Positions 26,234-34,517 of a stretch of DNA of 64,000 bases are shown here, one piece after another. This DNA comes from Chloroflexota bacterium (GTDB lineage Bacteria > Chloroflexota > Dehalococcoidia > JACPQD01). The position numbers and the translations under genes are program-made. Position 1 is the first letter of the stretch. The number at the start of each line of letters is the position of its first letter. The DNA lies in assembly GCA_016190665.1 (NCBI GenBank), contig JACPQD010000082.1, positions 1 through 64,000 on the forward strand, in the 5' to 3' direction. The notes below the pieces were generated by a model. The model was not told where the DNA came from and did not search any database. It was given only the letters and a program-made list of their open reading frames with translations.

Positions 26234-27742
26234 CTATTCGTCGCTCCGAGAAGGCGCTGGAAGTCTGGCCTGCCCCTGTGCGGTCTCCGTTTCTGCCTGG
26301 CGACGCTGTCTGGCAATATCGGGTATGAAGAAGATTATGGGGACCACGGCGAGGAGCGCGAAGGACATATAGAAGAACACCGTCATCGCTCCCGCAGCTT
26401 TATCTTCGAAGCGGCTCAGCGCCAGCACTACTATGGCTGTGCCCAGTACGCCGCCAATGTGCCGGAACATGGCTCGTATCCCGGCCACGGCTGCCACCTG
26501 TCCGGGGAGCAGGTCCAGCGCCGCGTTGGCACCCGCTGGGGCGGTAAGGCCTCCCCCCAAACCTCCCAAGAGCACGAAAGCGGCCATCAGGGCCAGATTG
26601 GGCACTTGCAGACCGGCGAAGGTGGCGTCGTGGATGCCGGCGCTCGTCAGGAGCAGGCTCAGAGACATCAGGACAGTGCCGATGATCATGGGCCGGCGAT
26701 AGCCAAAGCGCAAAAGGAAGAAGCTGCTTATGGTCGACATGGCGGCCATGGCGATGGAGCGCGGAGTCAGGACGATCCCGCTCTCGCTGGCGCCCATCCC
26801 GTACACGACGGTGGCGAAATAGGGAACGAAAGAAAAGAAGGCAAAGACGCAGGCGCCGTGCAAAAGGTTATAGGCGTTGGCGGCGAGGAAAGGCCGCCAG
26901 GTCAGGAGCTTCGACTCCATCATGGGCGACGCCGTGCGGCCTTCATGCCAGATGAAAACGCCCAACATCAGGCCGCCCAGGGCAAGAAGGGTCCAGATCA
27001 TCGGGCCTCCCATTCCAGATGGTTCGTTGCCCCACACGGTCATGGCGTAAAGGATGAAGAGTATCGAACCGGCGAAGAGGCCCGCCCCCAGAAGGTCGAT
27101 CTTGTGGCGGGTCGCCGAAGGCTTGCTCGCCGGCAAGATGAACCAGCCGAAGACCATCAGCGCCATGCCGATGGGCACGTTGACGAAGAAGATCCAGCGC
27201 CATGACAGGTGGTCGATGATCAGTCCGCCGATGTTCGGGCCCAGGACTCCCCCGAGGGGCAGGATGCTGCTGAACAGGCCGATGGCGGCCGCCCGCTTGC
27301 TTCCGAAGGCATCGCTCACAATGCCCGTGGCGGAAGGCATGAAGGCCCCGCCGCCTAAACCCTGCAGGACGCGGGATATGATCAGCGCGTGGACGCTGGA
27401 GGAGAGGCCCGCCGCCAGTGAGCTGGCAGTGAAGACCGCCACCGCGGCAAGAAACAGCCGCTTGCGCCCCACATCGTCGCTGAGCTTGCCGGCCATGGGC
27501 AGCACGGTGGTCATGACGAGCGCATAGCCGGTGAGCGTCCAGCCGATCCAGACGAGATTGGTGTTGAGCTCGCGGATCATGGTCGGCAGTCCCACGGCTA
27601 TGATCGTGGCATCGATGGATGACATGAGGAGCGCCAGAGCAGCTACCGCGAAAACCAGCCATGGGTGTTTGCTCCCTGGCTCCCCGTTGAATGTCTCAGC
27701 CAAATTGGCATCCTGGATTGAAATCACGTGCGAGATAGGCAC
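26234..27742 (-). CDS. MFS transporter, DHA2 (EmrB/QacA) family, 14 TM
   Basis: The 502-aa membrane protein starts hydrophobic helices at about residue 28 (WLVFAVAALALLMSSIDATI). It carries DHA2 landmarks DATIIAVGLPTMIREL and motif A LPMAGKLSDDVGRKRLF, then VLGPNIGGLIIDHLSWRWIF (motif C). Such proteins export drugs or other amphiphiles by proton antiport. The start is GTG 27742; the ribosome site is weak and an in-frame GTG six codons later is possible. It is divergent from a second MFS gene at 27937 across a two-promoter region. Confidence 0.88.
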   Translation of the reverse strand: MPISHVISIQDANLAETFNGEPGSKHPWLVFAVAALALLMSSIDATIIAVGLPTMIRELNTNLVWIGWTLTGYALVMTTVLPMAGKLSDDVGRKRLFLAAVAVFTASSLAAGLSSSVHALIISRVLQGLGGGAFMPSATGIVSDAFGSKRAAAIGLFSSILPLGGVLGPNIGGLIIDHLSWRWIFFVNVPIGMALMVFGWFILPASKPSATRHKIDLLGAGLFAGSILFILYAMTVWGNEPSGMGGPMIWTLLALGGLMLGVFIWHEGRTASPMMESKLLTWRPFLAANAYNLLHGACVFAFFSFVPYFATVVYGMGASESGIVLTPRSIAMAAMSTISSFFLLRFGYRRPMIIGTVLMSLSLLLTSAGIHDATFAGLQVPNLALMAAFVLLGGLGGGLTAPAGANAALDLLPGQVAAVAGIRAMFRHIGGVLGTAIVVLALSRFEDKAAGAMTVFFYMSFALLAVVPIIFFIPDIARQRRQAETETAQGQARLPAPSRSDE

Positions 27743-27752
27743 CGTTCCAGCT

Positions 27753-27812
27753 CTCAGCCTTCAGCAATCAGCATTGAGCTTTCAGCAAGCTGATGGCTGA
27801 CCGCTGACAGCC
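27753..27812. repeat. dispersed CAGC/GCTGA repeat
   Basis: CTCAGCCTTCAGCAATCAGC, then GAGCTTTCAGCAAGCTGATG and GCTGACCGCTGACAGCC, in the untranslated leader of the MFS gene at 26234. Same family as at 10571 and 19443. Confidence 0.6.
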
Positions 27813-27827
27813 GAGCGACGGAATATG

Positions 27828-27857
27828 ATGATACACCGGCCGGGGTGGACATTTCAA
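27828..27857 (-). promoter_or_regulatory. sigma-70-type promoter for the DHA2 transporter
   Basis: Minus strand TTGAAA (27857-27852), an 18-nt spacer, TATCAT (27833-27828). The start codon lies about 86 nt downstream. Confidence 0.55.
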
Positions 27858-27898
27858 CCGCCTGAATCAGGTGTGGCTTCACAGCACGTGGGTTGTGT

Positions 27899-27904
27899 TA
27901 TAAT
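27899..27904 (+). promoter_or_regulatory. -10 element for the MFS gene at 27937
   Basis: A perfect TATAAT 32 nt before the start codon. The best upstream match, TTCACA, is only 15 nt away, so the -35 is weak. Confidence 0.5.
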
Positions 27905-27936
27905 GCGACGATGAAACCGAGGAGCCAGGAGGGAGA

Positions 27937-29214
27937 ATGCCCTGCTCCTCGGCGATAGTTGGAGGGTTATCGGTGTCCGAGTCTTCGAGTCTGGCGTCCG
28001 GCAAGTTGCCGGAGAGTGGCGACAACCGAGGCTACGTCCTCGGCGTCGTCAGCGCATCCCACCTGCTGAATCACGTGCAGATGACCGTGAACGCGGTACT
28101 GCTTCCGGTGATGATGCGTGACATGGGTTTCGACTTCTTCCAGTTGGGCCTGATTGTCAGCCTCCATCAGCTCGCCGGCAGCGCCATGCAAGCAGTTTGG
28201 GGAGTGCTGGTCCAGTATTACCGGCGCTCCACGCTCCTGGGCGCGGCCAACATAATACTGGGCGTCTTTGCCGTTGCGACGGGTTTCACTCAGACTTTCA
28301 CCCAGGTGGTGGCCGCCCGCGTATTCGCCGGTGTTGGGTCGAGCGCCCAGAACCCCCTGGGCGCCTCCATGCTGGCCACCTACTTCCGCAAGGCAAAAGG
28401 GCAAATACTGGGAATTCATCAGACCGCGGGCAACATCGGCTCGGTGATCGCGCCTTTGGTGATCGTGGCCCTGCTCAGCTTCCTGGACTGGCGGCAGATC
28501 TGGGTGGTGCTGGCGATTCCCACCGTACTGATGGGTTTCGCCTACCTGTTTACCGGCGATGCGGCCGTCGGGATGGGCGTCTCCCGGAAGCGAGACTTCC
28601 GCACTGCTCTAAGGAGCTACGCTATCTGTCTCAAGAACCGCGAGGTCATGGCGTTAGCCGCCATCCAGATGGTGGGCGCCGCTGGCCGCGGCAGCGGTTT
28701 CAACATGGCCTATTTTGTGCCCTTCTTTCAGGCCTGGCTGGGCGTAGGCACCGACGTAGCGGGCATCCTGCTGGCGGTGCAACAATTAGGCGCGGTGGTG
28801 GGGCCGATCGGCTTCGGGTACCTCTCGGACCGGACCAGCCGGAGGTGGGCCCTCTTCCTTGTGCTCTTTCTCTCCACTGTGTCCACTATTACCCTGCTCC
28901 TCCATTCCCAGGTGACTGCGGCGTTGGTGTTCAACCTGCTGGTGTACGGGGCCGTGGTCAATTCTCGTCAGGCGCTGACCATGTCTATGGTGAGCGACGC
29001 GGTCCCCGTGGCGCACTGCGACGCTGCCTTCAGCCTCTATTATTTCATCGGCTTCATCTCGGGGCCGGTCTGGACGGCGCTCTCCGGCTATCTGGTGGAT
29101 TCGAGGGGATTCGGGGTAGCCTTTATCGTCGTCGGCCTGACTTATCTGAACGGGATAGCGCTGCTGGCTCTGCTGGGACGGAGCAAGAAGGCGAGGGTAG
29201 TGGGGACGGCATAA
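27937..29214 (+). CDS. MFS transporter, 12 TM
   Basis: This 425-aa major facilitator has about 35 hydrophilic residues and then HLLNHVQMTVNAVLLPVMMRDMGF, followed by regularly spaced hydrophobic helices. The motif-A-like loop YLSDRTSRRWALFLV lies between the domains near residue 300. ATG 27937 has AGGAGGG four nt upstream. It resembles anion or organic-acid symporters and fosmidomycin-resistance-like proteins, but the substrate cannot be assigned. A long overlapping plus-strand frame is a shadow of this gene. Confidence 0.85.
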   Translation: MPCSSAIVGGLSVSESSSLASGKLPESGDNRGYVLGVVSASHLLNHVQMTVNAVLLPVMMRDMGFDFFQLGLIVSLHQLAGSAMQAVWGVLVQYYRRSTLLGAANIILGVFAVATGFTQTFTQVVAARVFAGVGSSAQNPLGASMLATYFRKAKGQILGIHQTAGNIGSVIAPLVIVALLSFLDWRQIWVVLAIPTVLMGFAYLFTGDAAVGMGVSRKRDFRTALRSYAICLKNREVMALAAIQMVGAAGRGSGFNMAYFVPFFQAWLGVGTDVAGILLAVQQLGAVVGPIGFGYLSDRTSRRWALFLVLFLSTVSTITLLLHSQVTAALVFNLLVYGAVVNSRQALTMSMVSDAVPVAHCDAAFSLYYFIGFISGPVWTALSGYLVDSRGFGVAFIVVGLTYLNGIALLALLGRSKKARVVGTA

Positions 29215-29252
29215 GGGTGGAGAGTTGGCGTCGTCAGCGGGAAAACGCAAAT

Positions 29253-29324
29253 GTAGGGGAGGGTATCCATGAGCCGTCGCGATCTCGAAGACTACGGTGG
29301 TCTTACATGGATACCCTCCCCTAC
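29253..29324. repeat. long inverted repeat element
   Basis: GTAGGGGAGGGTATCCATG (29253-29271) is repeated exactly inverted at 29306-29324, leaving a 34-nt centre. Flanking GTTGGC and GCCAAC extend the symmetry. It lies after the MFS gene and could be a non-autonomous element or a large hairpin; no T-run follows. Confidence 0.7.
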
Positions 29325-29455
29325 GCCAACGCCGATATTTGTCAGCGGAGTTCTGATCGGGGATACCAGTTCGCATCCCGGGTAGGAAGTCGTGGGTGAC
29401 GCAAGTGGCGTCGGTTGCAGAGGGGTGGCTGGTTGTTCTACGGTGGCGGGATGCC

Positions 29456-29809
29456 CTAAGCCGCGTTCCCCCCCTCTTTCGCCGCGTTCTCGATGGTGAC
29501 GCGAAGCTCAAACTTGTCGCCGAGGGCTTTGACGTAGCGGCGCAAGGTGTTCAGGCTATAGGCGTCGTAGCCGCGCTTCTCGACGCGGGCGACCTGCGCC
29601 GGCGACACTCCCAGCCGTTTCGCCAGCTCAGCCTGGGTCAATCCGGCGGCCTGGCGGGCGTCGACGAGCTGAAGCCAGAACCCTATTTTCGCCGACTCTT
29701 CCTCGTAAATGCGGCGGTTCTCGGGGTCAGATAGGAACTTGGCGCGCAATTCCTCGTAGGCGCGTCTTCCCTCTTCACTGAGGTCACGTTTCCTGGATGT
29801 CTCGGTCAT
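29456..29809 (-). CDS. XRE-family antitoxin-like regulator (orphan)
   Basis: The 117-aa product has a charged N-terminal half (EEGRRAYEELRAKFLSDPEN) and a helix-turn-helix LTQAELAKRLGVSPAQVARV near residues 60-80. It ends with a segment that fits autoregulated HigA-like antitoxins (ALGDKFELRVTIEN). It is strongly similar to the genes at 37824 and 41565. Unlike 37824, no HigB/RelE-type toxin gene lies next to it. ATG 29809 was chosen by alignment with the paralogs. Confidence 0.75.
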   Translation of the reverse strand: MTETSRKRDLSEEGRRAYEELRAKFLSDPENRRIYEEESAKIGFWLQLVDARQAAGLTQAELAKRLGVSPAQVARVEKRGYDAYSLNTLRRYVKALGDKFELRVTIENAAKEGGNAA

Positions 29810-29951
29810 GGTCGTCGCACTCATCGATCATTGTTTCGAAGACCTCTCCCTAAATCCCTCCCCTGAAGAGGGAGGGACTTGCGCATGCTTCCAGCGTTCT
29901 GCACTCAGCTTTCAGCGGTTGACAGATGATCGCTGATGGCTCATTCAGCAT

Positions 29952-31970
29952 TTATTTATCATTCATCATTTCTAACTCCTCCGCCACGTCCTCCAGCCCA
30001 AGTTCTTGCAGCTTCTCCCGCGTCGGTATGCCCGTGTCGATATGCCAGCCACGCGCCCGGTAATAGTCGTCGACGACGGCGTTGAGCCTGTCCCGGTCTA
30101 CCCAGGACGAGAAGAGGTCCATGTAGAAGTCGTTCCAGGCGACGTCGTGCTCGCGGCGGCGGCCCTCGCGCACCAGAATGGCGCGCTCCAGGTTGATGCC
30201 GCGCTCGTCGACCTCCCGCATCACCTGCTCGTCGGTCATGTCGATGCCGGTGACGGCGCTGAGGAACTGCGCACTGTAGTCCGGATCGCAGAGAAGGTCG
30301 GGGGAATGGGGCGAGAAGTTACGGGGCTGCCCGTAGCGGCAGATGGGCAGCGAGTCCGTCTCCAGCGCCCGGTGCTGCATATAGATGACGAGGGGTACTT
30401 TCCCCTCGGGCGTGTTTTCATCGAAGGCCCGTTCCGAGCCGAAAAGCTTCAGCGCCAGCTCGCGGCGCAGGCGCCCGATTTCCTCGCGCCTGTCCGCCGG
30501 GAAGAAGTCGCTGCTGCTGCTTGTCACCGACTCCATCTGGTTCTCGCGCCGCAGGCTGGTCGAAATCGACAGCAGCCAGGACCAACGGGGCGAGCCGGCC
30601 GTCTCGCCGCGACCCATATTCTGCCAGTGGACGCAATAGCTGGGCTCGTTCTTCTGGGTGACCTCCTCGAAGATCTGCTTCGCCTTCCGGCGCTCCTCAT
30701 CGGTCTTCGCGTTGTCGACCAGACTCTTCAAATACCTGGTCTGCCCTTCGGCCATCGCGTCGCCGATGCCCTCCCGGTAGGCGACCTTCTTCAATAGCGC
30801 CCGGAAGAACTCGCTGCTGCCCAACTTGTCGACGGGCAGGCCCGTGTTCTGCTCAGTCCACAGTCCGGCATCGATGAGCAGACGCGCCCACGTGGCGCCG
30901 TGGAGCTTGTGCCTCGGGTACAGGTGGCCTATCACCTGGGTGATGGACAGGCCCAACTCCTGGCAGAGCACGCCAAACTCGACGGAGTCCTCACCCAGCT
31001 TCTTCTCTCTCTGATAGTAGAGCCACTCGTCCTCGACGACGTTCTCGACCTCGTTGCACTGGCCGCCGCCGCTGAGGCCATCCTTGAAGCGGTACGCCTG
31101 GATGCAGCTTATGGGGCAGCCGAAGCAGCCGCCCCAGCGCCTCTGGGCGTTCCCCTTCGCTATCTCATCTCCCACGATGGAATCATCGACAAAGGGCACG
31201 GCGATGGGCCGCGTCTGCGTGAAATGCTGGATGGCCCGCCGCGGGTTCTGCGGGCGCGCCTCGTCCGGCTTGCTGGTGACCAGCCTGGAGAACCGGTTGG
31301 AGACGTCGATGACCTCTTTGGGTCGAGCGACCGGTATCGACCCGGTCCCACGTACGACGATCGCCTTGAGGTTCTTCGATCCCATGACCGATCCGAAGCC
31401 CCCCTCGCCGGCGGCGGCCGCCATGCCGCAGGTGATGACCGCCTCCCGGACCAGGTTCTCGCCCGCCGGGCCGATGACCAGCGCCCTGGCCCGGCTGCCA
31501 TGGAGCCTGGCGATCTCGGTGTCCACATCGCGAGTGGTCATGCCCCAGAGCCGGTGGGCGTCCCGTATTTGAACTTTGCCGTCGTTGATCCAGAGGTAGA
31601 CGGGCTTCTCCGCCTTGCCCTGGACGATGAGGCCGTCGTACCCGGCGAACTTCAACTCCGGACCGAAGTGCCCGCTGGGGGTGCTATAGAAATAGCAGTT
31701 GGGGAAGGGGTCCGGCGACTTGCTCGCGATAGCGAACCGTCCCACCCCCGGCCCCAGTGTGCCCGTGGTCGGGCCGGTCATGATAATGAGCTTGTTCCCC
31801 GGGTCGTAGGCGCCCACCTCCGGCCCGATCTCCTCCCAGTAGACCCGGGCCGCCATAGCCCTGCCGCCGATGAACTTCGGGGCGTACCTGTCCGTCTTCT
31901 CCTCGGCGACCTCGCCTGTGGTGAGGTCGACCCGCAGGATTTTGCCTACCCAGCCGAAGTGGAGTGTCAT
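29952..31970 (-). CDS. aldehyde ferredoxin oxidoreductase family (tungstopterin enzyme)
   Basis: The 672-aa protein starts FGWVGKILRVDLTTGEV, the classic AOR N-terminus, and has PTTGTLGPGVGRFAIASKSP and FGSVMGSKNLKAIVV for the bis-pterin tungsten cofactor. Cys ligands of the 4Fe-4S cluster are in GGCFGCPISC (about residues 280-290), with the fourth in DSLPIC near residue 540. The enzyme oxidises aldehydes to acids using ferredoxin. It is about 60 residues longer than the best-known archaeal AOR. The first 130 codons and upstream DNA are duplicated at 32983-33455, flanking a two-gene module. Confidence 0.9.
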   Translation of the reverse strand: MTLHFGWVGKILRVDLTTGEVAEEKTDRYAPKFIGGRAMAARVYWEEIGPEVGAYDPGNKLIIMTGPTTGTLGPGVGRFAIASKSPDPFPNCYFYSTPSGHFGPELKFAGYDGLIVQGKAEKPVYLWINDGKVQIRDAHRLWGMTTRDVDTEIARLHGSRARALVIGPAGENLVREAVITCGMAAAAGEGGFGSVMGSKNLKAIVVRGTGSIPVARPKEVIDVSNRFSRLVTSKPDEARPQNPRRAIQHFTQTRPIAVPFVDDSIVGDEIAKGNAQRRWGGCFGCPISCIQAYRFKDGLSGGGQCNEVENVVEDEWLYYQREKKLGEDSVEFGVLCQELGLSITQVIGHLYPRHKLHGATWARLLIDAGLWTEQNTGLPVDKLGSSEFFRALLKKVAYREGIGDAMAEGQTRYLKSLVDNAKTDEERRKAKQIFEEVTQKNEPSYCVHWQNMGRGETAGSPRWSWLLSISTSLRRENQMESVTSSSSDFFPADRREEIGRLRRELALKLFGSERAFDENTPEGKVPLVIYMQHRALETDSLPICRYGQPRNFSPHSPDLLCDPDYSAQFLSAVTGIDMTDEQVMREVDERGINLERAILVREGRRREHDVAWNDFYMDLFSSWVDRDRLNAVVDDYYRARGWHIDTGIPTREKLQELGLEDVAEELEMMNDK

Positions 31971-32049
31971 GATGTCTTCGTCCTGTTCTTTTCAGGGATT
32001 TAAGAGCGCCGAATGCAGGGAGAAGTATAGGTGGGGAGAAGGAGGGATG
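31576..32049. repeat. direct repeat, copy 1 (AOR 5' end plus leader)
   Basis: About 470 nt covering AOR codons 1-130 and the leader up to GGAGAAGGAGGGATGTCAA is repeated at 32983-33455 with scattered differences. Both copies share GCAGGGAGAAGTATAGGTGG. Confidence 0.8.
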
Positions 32050-32076
32050 TCAACTACGAGCAACTGCCCTTGATAC

Positions 32077-32105
32077 TTGACCCACAGCCAAGTATAGTTT
32101 ATACT
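32077..32105 (+). promoter_or_regulatory. promoter with palindromic operator on the -10
   Basis: TTGACC (32077-32082), a 17-nt spacer and TATACT (32100-32105). The palindrome AGTATA-GTT-TATACT (32091-32105) covers the -10. The start codon at 32113 lies where transcription should begin, and no ribosome site precedes it, so the mRNA may be leaderless. The HTH protein of the module is the likely repressor. Confidence 0.7.
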
Positions 32106-32112
32106 GTTTTCG

Positions 32113-32466
32113 ATGGCGATTGTGGAGACACACTTTCTAATTCCTATCTGCGAGGATGCCAGTTTCGGCAGCGGCAAACTCCATCCTTTTAATCGATGGG
32201 AAGATCTCCAGAGAGACTTGTTTTCGATGTTCGGGGGTTGGCGACTGGGGCCTGGCCTCACTCACGGAGTCTGGCGTGATCCCGACACAGGGAAGCCAGT
32301 CGGCGACGAGAGCAAGCAATATTTCATAGCTCTGGATGAAATGGACGTTCCTGCCCTCAGGCGGTATCTTGCGGAGAATATCGCCATGAGGTTCCGGCAG
32401 CGAGTCATCTACTTCTTCAACGGAAGGACCGTCGAGTTTGTAGAGGCCGCTGAGTCGGGAAGTTAG
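32113..32466 (+). CDS. small protein of a two-gene regulated module, unknown function
   Basis: The 117-aa product is not recognised with certainty. It is soluble, with LIPICEDASFGSGKLHPF, then GGWRLGPGLTHGVWRDPDTG and a C-terminal strand RQRVIYFFNGRTVEFVE. It has no signal peptide or HTH. It resembles small hypothetical proteins whose genes pair with XRE-like regulators, which fits a toxin-like role by position only. It starts about seven nt after a -10 box without a ribosome site. The HTH gene follows after 43 nt. Confidence 0.7.
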   Translation: MAIVETHFLIPICEDASFGSGKLHPFNRWEDLQRDLFSMFGGWRLGPGLTHGVWRDPDTGKPVGDESKQYFIALDEMDVPALRRYLAENIAMRFRQRVIYFFNGRTVEFVEAAESGS

Positions 32467-32509
32467 TCGACATCCACGCAAACCGAGCTGAAACGAAAAG
32501 AGGCAACCG

Positions 32510-32974
32510 ATGAAAACGTACAAGACGCTGAGGGGCGAGATTTTTGACCTGGGTGAGCTTACACCCGAGCAAAAGGCTATCTACACTGACGTGAAGTCGG
32601 CGTTCGACTCCAACACGGAGTGGACGGACTTCTCGAACCTGTGGATAGCGAGAATGGGCGCAGCATTCGATGGCATACCCCGTTCCGAGGTGGTCGAGGA
32701 ACCCTTGTACAAAATCTGCCAGGACCTGGAATCGCGCCTTGGCATCCGGCAGGGACACACCTCCGAGCCCGATTACCGGGACTTGCTCGCTGAAGTGATA
32801 AGCCTCCATTACCGGTCGCGGTATCAGTTCTGCGCGGAGATGGGCTTCGATGAAGGGTACCTGTCCAGCGTCTTAAGTAAGAAGAAGAACCTCTCACTGA
32901 AGAAGCTGGAAGAGATTCTCGGGAGGACCAACTATCGGATTGCCTTCGTGGAGAGAGTCGAAAAGGCGAGTTGA
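32510..32974 (+). CDS. HTH (XRE-like) regulator, probable antitoxin
   Basis: The 154-aa product has an acidic helical N-terminus and a C-terminal helix-turn-helix (YQFCAEMGFDEGYLSSVLSK, then KKLEEILGRTNYRI). It is the second gene of the module at 32113 and probably binds the palindrome over the shared promoter. ATG 32510 has GAGG six nt upstream. Its stop codon lies nine nt from the broken AOR copy. Antitoxin identity is inferred from layout. Confidence 0.7.
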   Translation: MKTYKTLRGEIFDLGELTPEQKAIYTDVKSAFDSNTEWTDFSNLWIARMGAAFDGIPRSEVVEEPLYKICQDLESRLGIRQGHTSEPDYRDLLAEVISLHYRSRYQFCAEMGFDEGYLSSVLSKKKNLSLKKLEEILGRTNYRIAFVERVEKAS

Positions 32975-32982
32975 AATCCACC

Positions 32983-33368
32983 TCGCCGTCGTTGATCCAG
33001 AGGTAGACGGGCTTCTCCGCTTTGCCCTGGACGATGAGGCCGTCGTACCCGGCGAACTTCAGCTCCGGGCCGAAGTGCCCGCTGGGGGCGCTATAGAAGT
33101 AGCAGTTGGGGAAGGGGTCCGGCGACTTCGAGACGATGGCGAACCGGCCCACCCCCGGCCCCAGCGTGCCCGTGGTCGGGCCGGTCATGATAATGAGCTT
33201 GTTCCCCGGGTCGTAAGCGCCCACCTCCGGCCCGACCTCCTCCCAGTAGACCCGGGCCGCCATCGCCCTCCCGCCGATGAACTTCGGGGCGTATTTGTAA
33301 GTGCTCTCCTCGGAGACCGCGCCCGTGGTGAGATCGACCCTCAGGATTTTGCCAACCCAGCCGAAAAG
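32983..33368 (-). pseudogene. truncated duplicate of the AOR 5' end
   Basis: The minus strand reads FGWVGKILRVDLTTGAVSEE, then KFIGGRAMAARVYWEEVGPE and on to VYLWINDGEV, matching AOR codons 5-124. It then runs into the end of the HTH gene. The start codon region has an indel (ATCACTCCACTTTTCGGC instead of ATGACACTCCACTTCGGC), so it cannot start as AOR does. About 550 codons are missing. Confidence 0.85.
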
Positions 33369-33455
33369 TGGAGTGATGCGTGTGTCCTATTCTTGTTGGG
33401 GATTTACGAGCGCCAAATGCAGGGAGAAGTATAGGTGGGGAGAGGAGAGGATGTC
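32983..33455. repeat. direct repeat, copy 2 (AOR 5' end plus leader)
   Basis: Second copy of the 31576-32049 sequence, same orientation, ending GGGGAGAGGAGAGGATGTCAA. The two copies bracket the module at 32113-32974. Confidence 0.8.
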
Positions 33456-33686
33456 AAGAACCACCGGCCTGGCTTAGGGCTTCTCGAAAGGCGCAGATCT
33501 AAACGGCACACAGCTTGCCAGCTAGGCGTGGAACTGCGCAATCGGGCCAGACGCGGAGGGAAAAGGGCCACGTCTGCGTCATGAGTGGCAGTGGCGTTAG
33601 TCTGCCGCCGGGCCGAGATTCTGTCAACTCGGAGGACAGGAAATGATTGTCACCACTCAGCGCGTTGGCAATGGCGAGGAGTGGGG
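33456..33686. other. intergenic stretch, nothing recognised
   Basis: About 230 nt between the AOR fragment leader and the small gene at 33687. I see no credible ORF, strong promoter or repeat. Confidence 0.4.
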
Positions 33687-33995
33687 TTACAGATCAGGAG
33701 AGGTCACCTTGGCAGCCAGCCTCAGCGAGATGCCCAAGTGCATGCTGTAAGCCTCGTCCGCCGTCAGGGGCCTGGGCTCTTGGGGGTATAGGTTCAGCGG
33801 CAATTCGGGGCTGTCGATCACCCAGAAGCCTCCGTGATCTGTCTTGACGCTCCAGATCACGTCTTCACGCCCGAAGCCGTTGAGTGTTTGTTCTATCGTC
33901 GGTTCTTCTAGAAGTGGCCCTGCCTGGCGTTCGACGTACGCTCTCACCCGCGTAGACACTCTGACCCTCGGTGGCCTTCTAACTTGCCTGGTCAA
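33687..33995 (-). CDS. small hypothetical protein, third gene of the HNH operon
   Basis: The 102-aa product is not recognised. It has a basic N-terminus (RQVRRPPRVRVSTRVRAYVE) and a strand-rich centre (VIWSVKTDHGGFWVIDSPEL) and no signal peptide. The start TTG 33995 overlaps the TGA of the preceding HNH-like gene (CGTTGACC), with GGAGGGCG upstream, so translation is coupled. A cytoplasmic partner or immunity protein for the secreted HNH protein is possible but unproven. Confidence 0.6.
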   Translation of the reverse strand: MTRQVRRPPRVRVSTRVRAYVERQAGPLLEEPTIEQTLNGFGREDVIWSVKTDHGGFWVIDSPELPLNLYPQEPRPLTADEAYSMHLGISLRLAAKVTSPDL

Positions 33996-34513
33996 CGACG
34001 ACGCCCTCCGCCTCCAGAGCGCCGAGTAGTTCCTGATTTGCTAATTCCCGAGGGGCCTTTGCCAATACGCGGTGACCGACTCGTACTGGGGGATTTCAGC
34101 TTTGGTAGCTTCGGGCTCGTCAAGGGACTCTTGATCGTGGGCGACTTTCCTCGAGAAGTTAGTTTGGCGCCCAGACTGGACTTAACCCCTCCGTTGGTCA
34201 GCGAAGCGCGCAGGCGGGCCTCTCTCGCTGTCTTCGCTTTGTGAGCGGCCACGGACAGAACCTGAAGATTGCTGATGCTGTTCGTCCCGCCAGCCCAGAG
34301 AGGTGTTCTGTGGTCTATCTGATAGTTCCCCCACGATGCTCTGGAAATGCCGGCCGCGCTCTTTAGACGGTCTTTGACGCTTTGTGGGACATTGCGGATA
34401 GCGTCAGTGGAGCTAAGCGCCTGAGATGAGGCAGCACCAGGGAAAGCGCCAAGGACAAGCACGCATACCAGCATCGCCAAGGCTAATCTTGCTACCCCGC
34501 GTAGTGGCTTCAT
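33992..34513 (-). CDS. secreted HNH-nuclease-like protein with basic Ser/Lys/Gly tail
   Basis: The 173-aa product starts at ATG 34513 with a cleavable signal peptide (VARLALAMLVCVLVLGAF, then AASSQA). An HNH-like core follows (NYQIDHRTPLWAGGTNSISN and LQVLSVAAHKAKTAREAR) at about residues 60-100, with DH, N and H in the expected order. Then comes a long low-complexity basic tail rich in S, K, P and G ending GGGGRRR. A secreted HNH nuclease could degrade extracellular DNA or act on competitors. Only four nt separate it from the upstream lipoprotein gene. Confidence 0.7.
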   Translation of the reverse strand: MKPLRGVARLALAMLVCVLVLGAFPGAASSQALSSTDAIRNVPQSVKDRLKSAAGISRASWGNYQIDHRTPLWAGGTNSISNLQVLSVAAHKAKTAREARLRASLTNGGVKSSLGAKLTSRGKSPTIKSPLTSPKLPKLKSPSTSRSPRIGKGPSGISKSGTTRRSGGGGRRR

Positions 34514-34517
34514 CAAC

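Noticed and set aside
28197-29399. A 400-aa plus-strand ORF inside the MFS gene
   Set aside because: Out-of-frame shadow with Arg/Gly/His-rich composition; the MFS frame shows clear membrane helices.
32577-33263. A 228-aa minus-strand ORF running from the AOR fragment into the HTH gene
   Set aside because: Only the first part is AOR-like; the rest is antisense to the HTH gene, so it is a truncated pseudogene rather than a protein.
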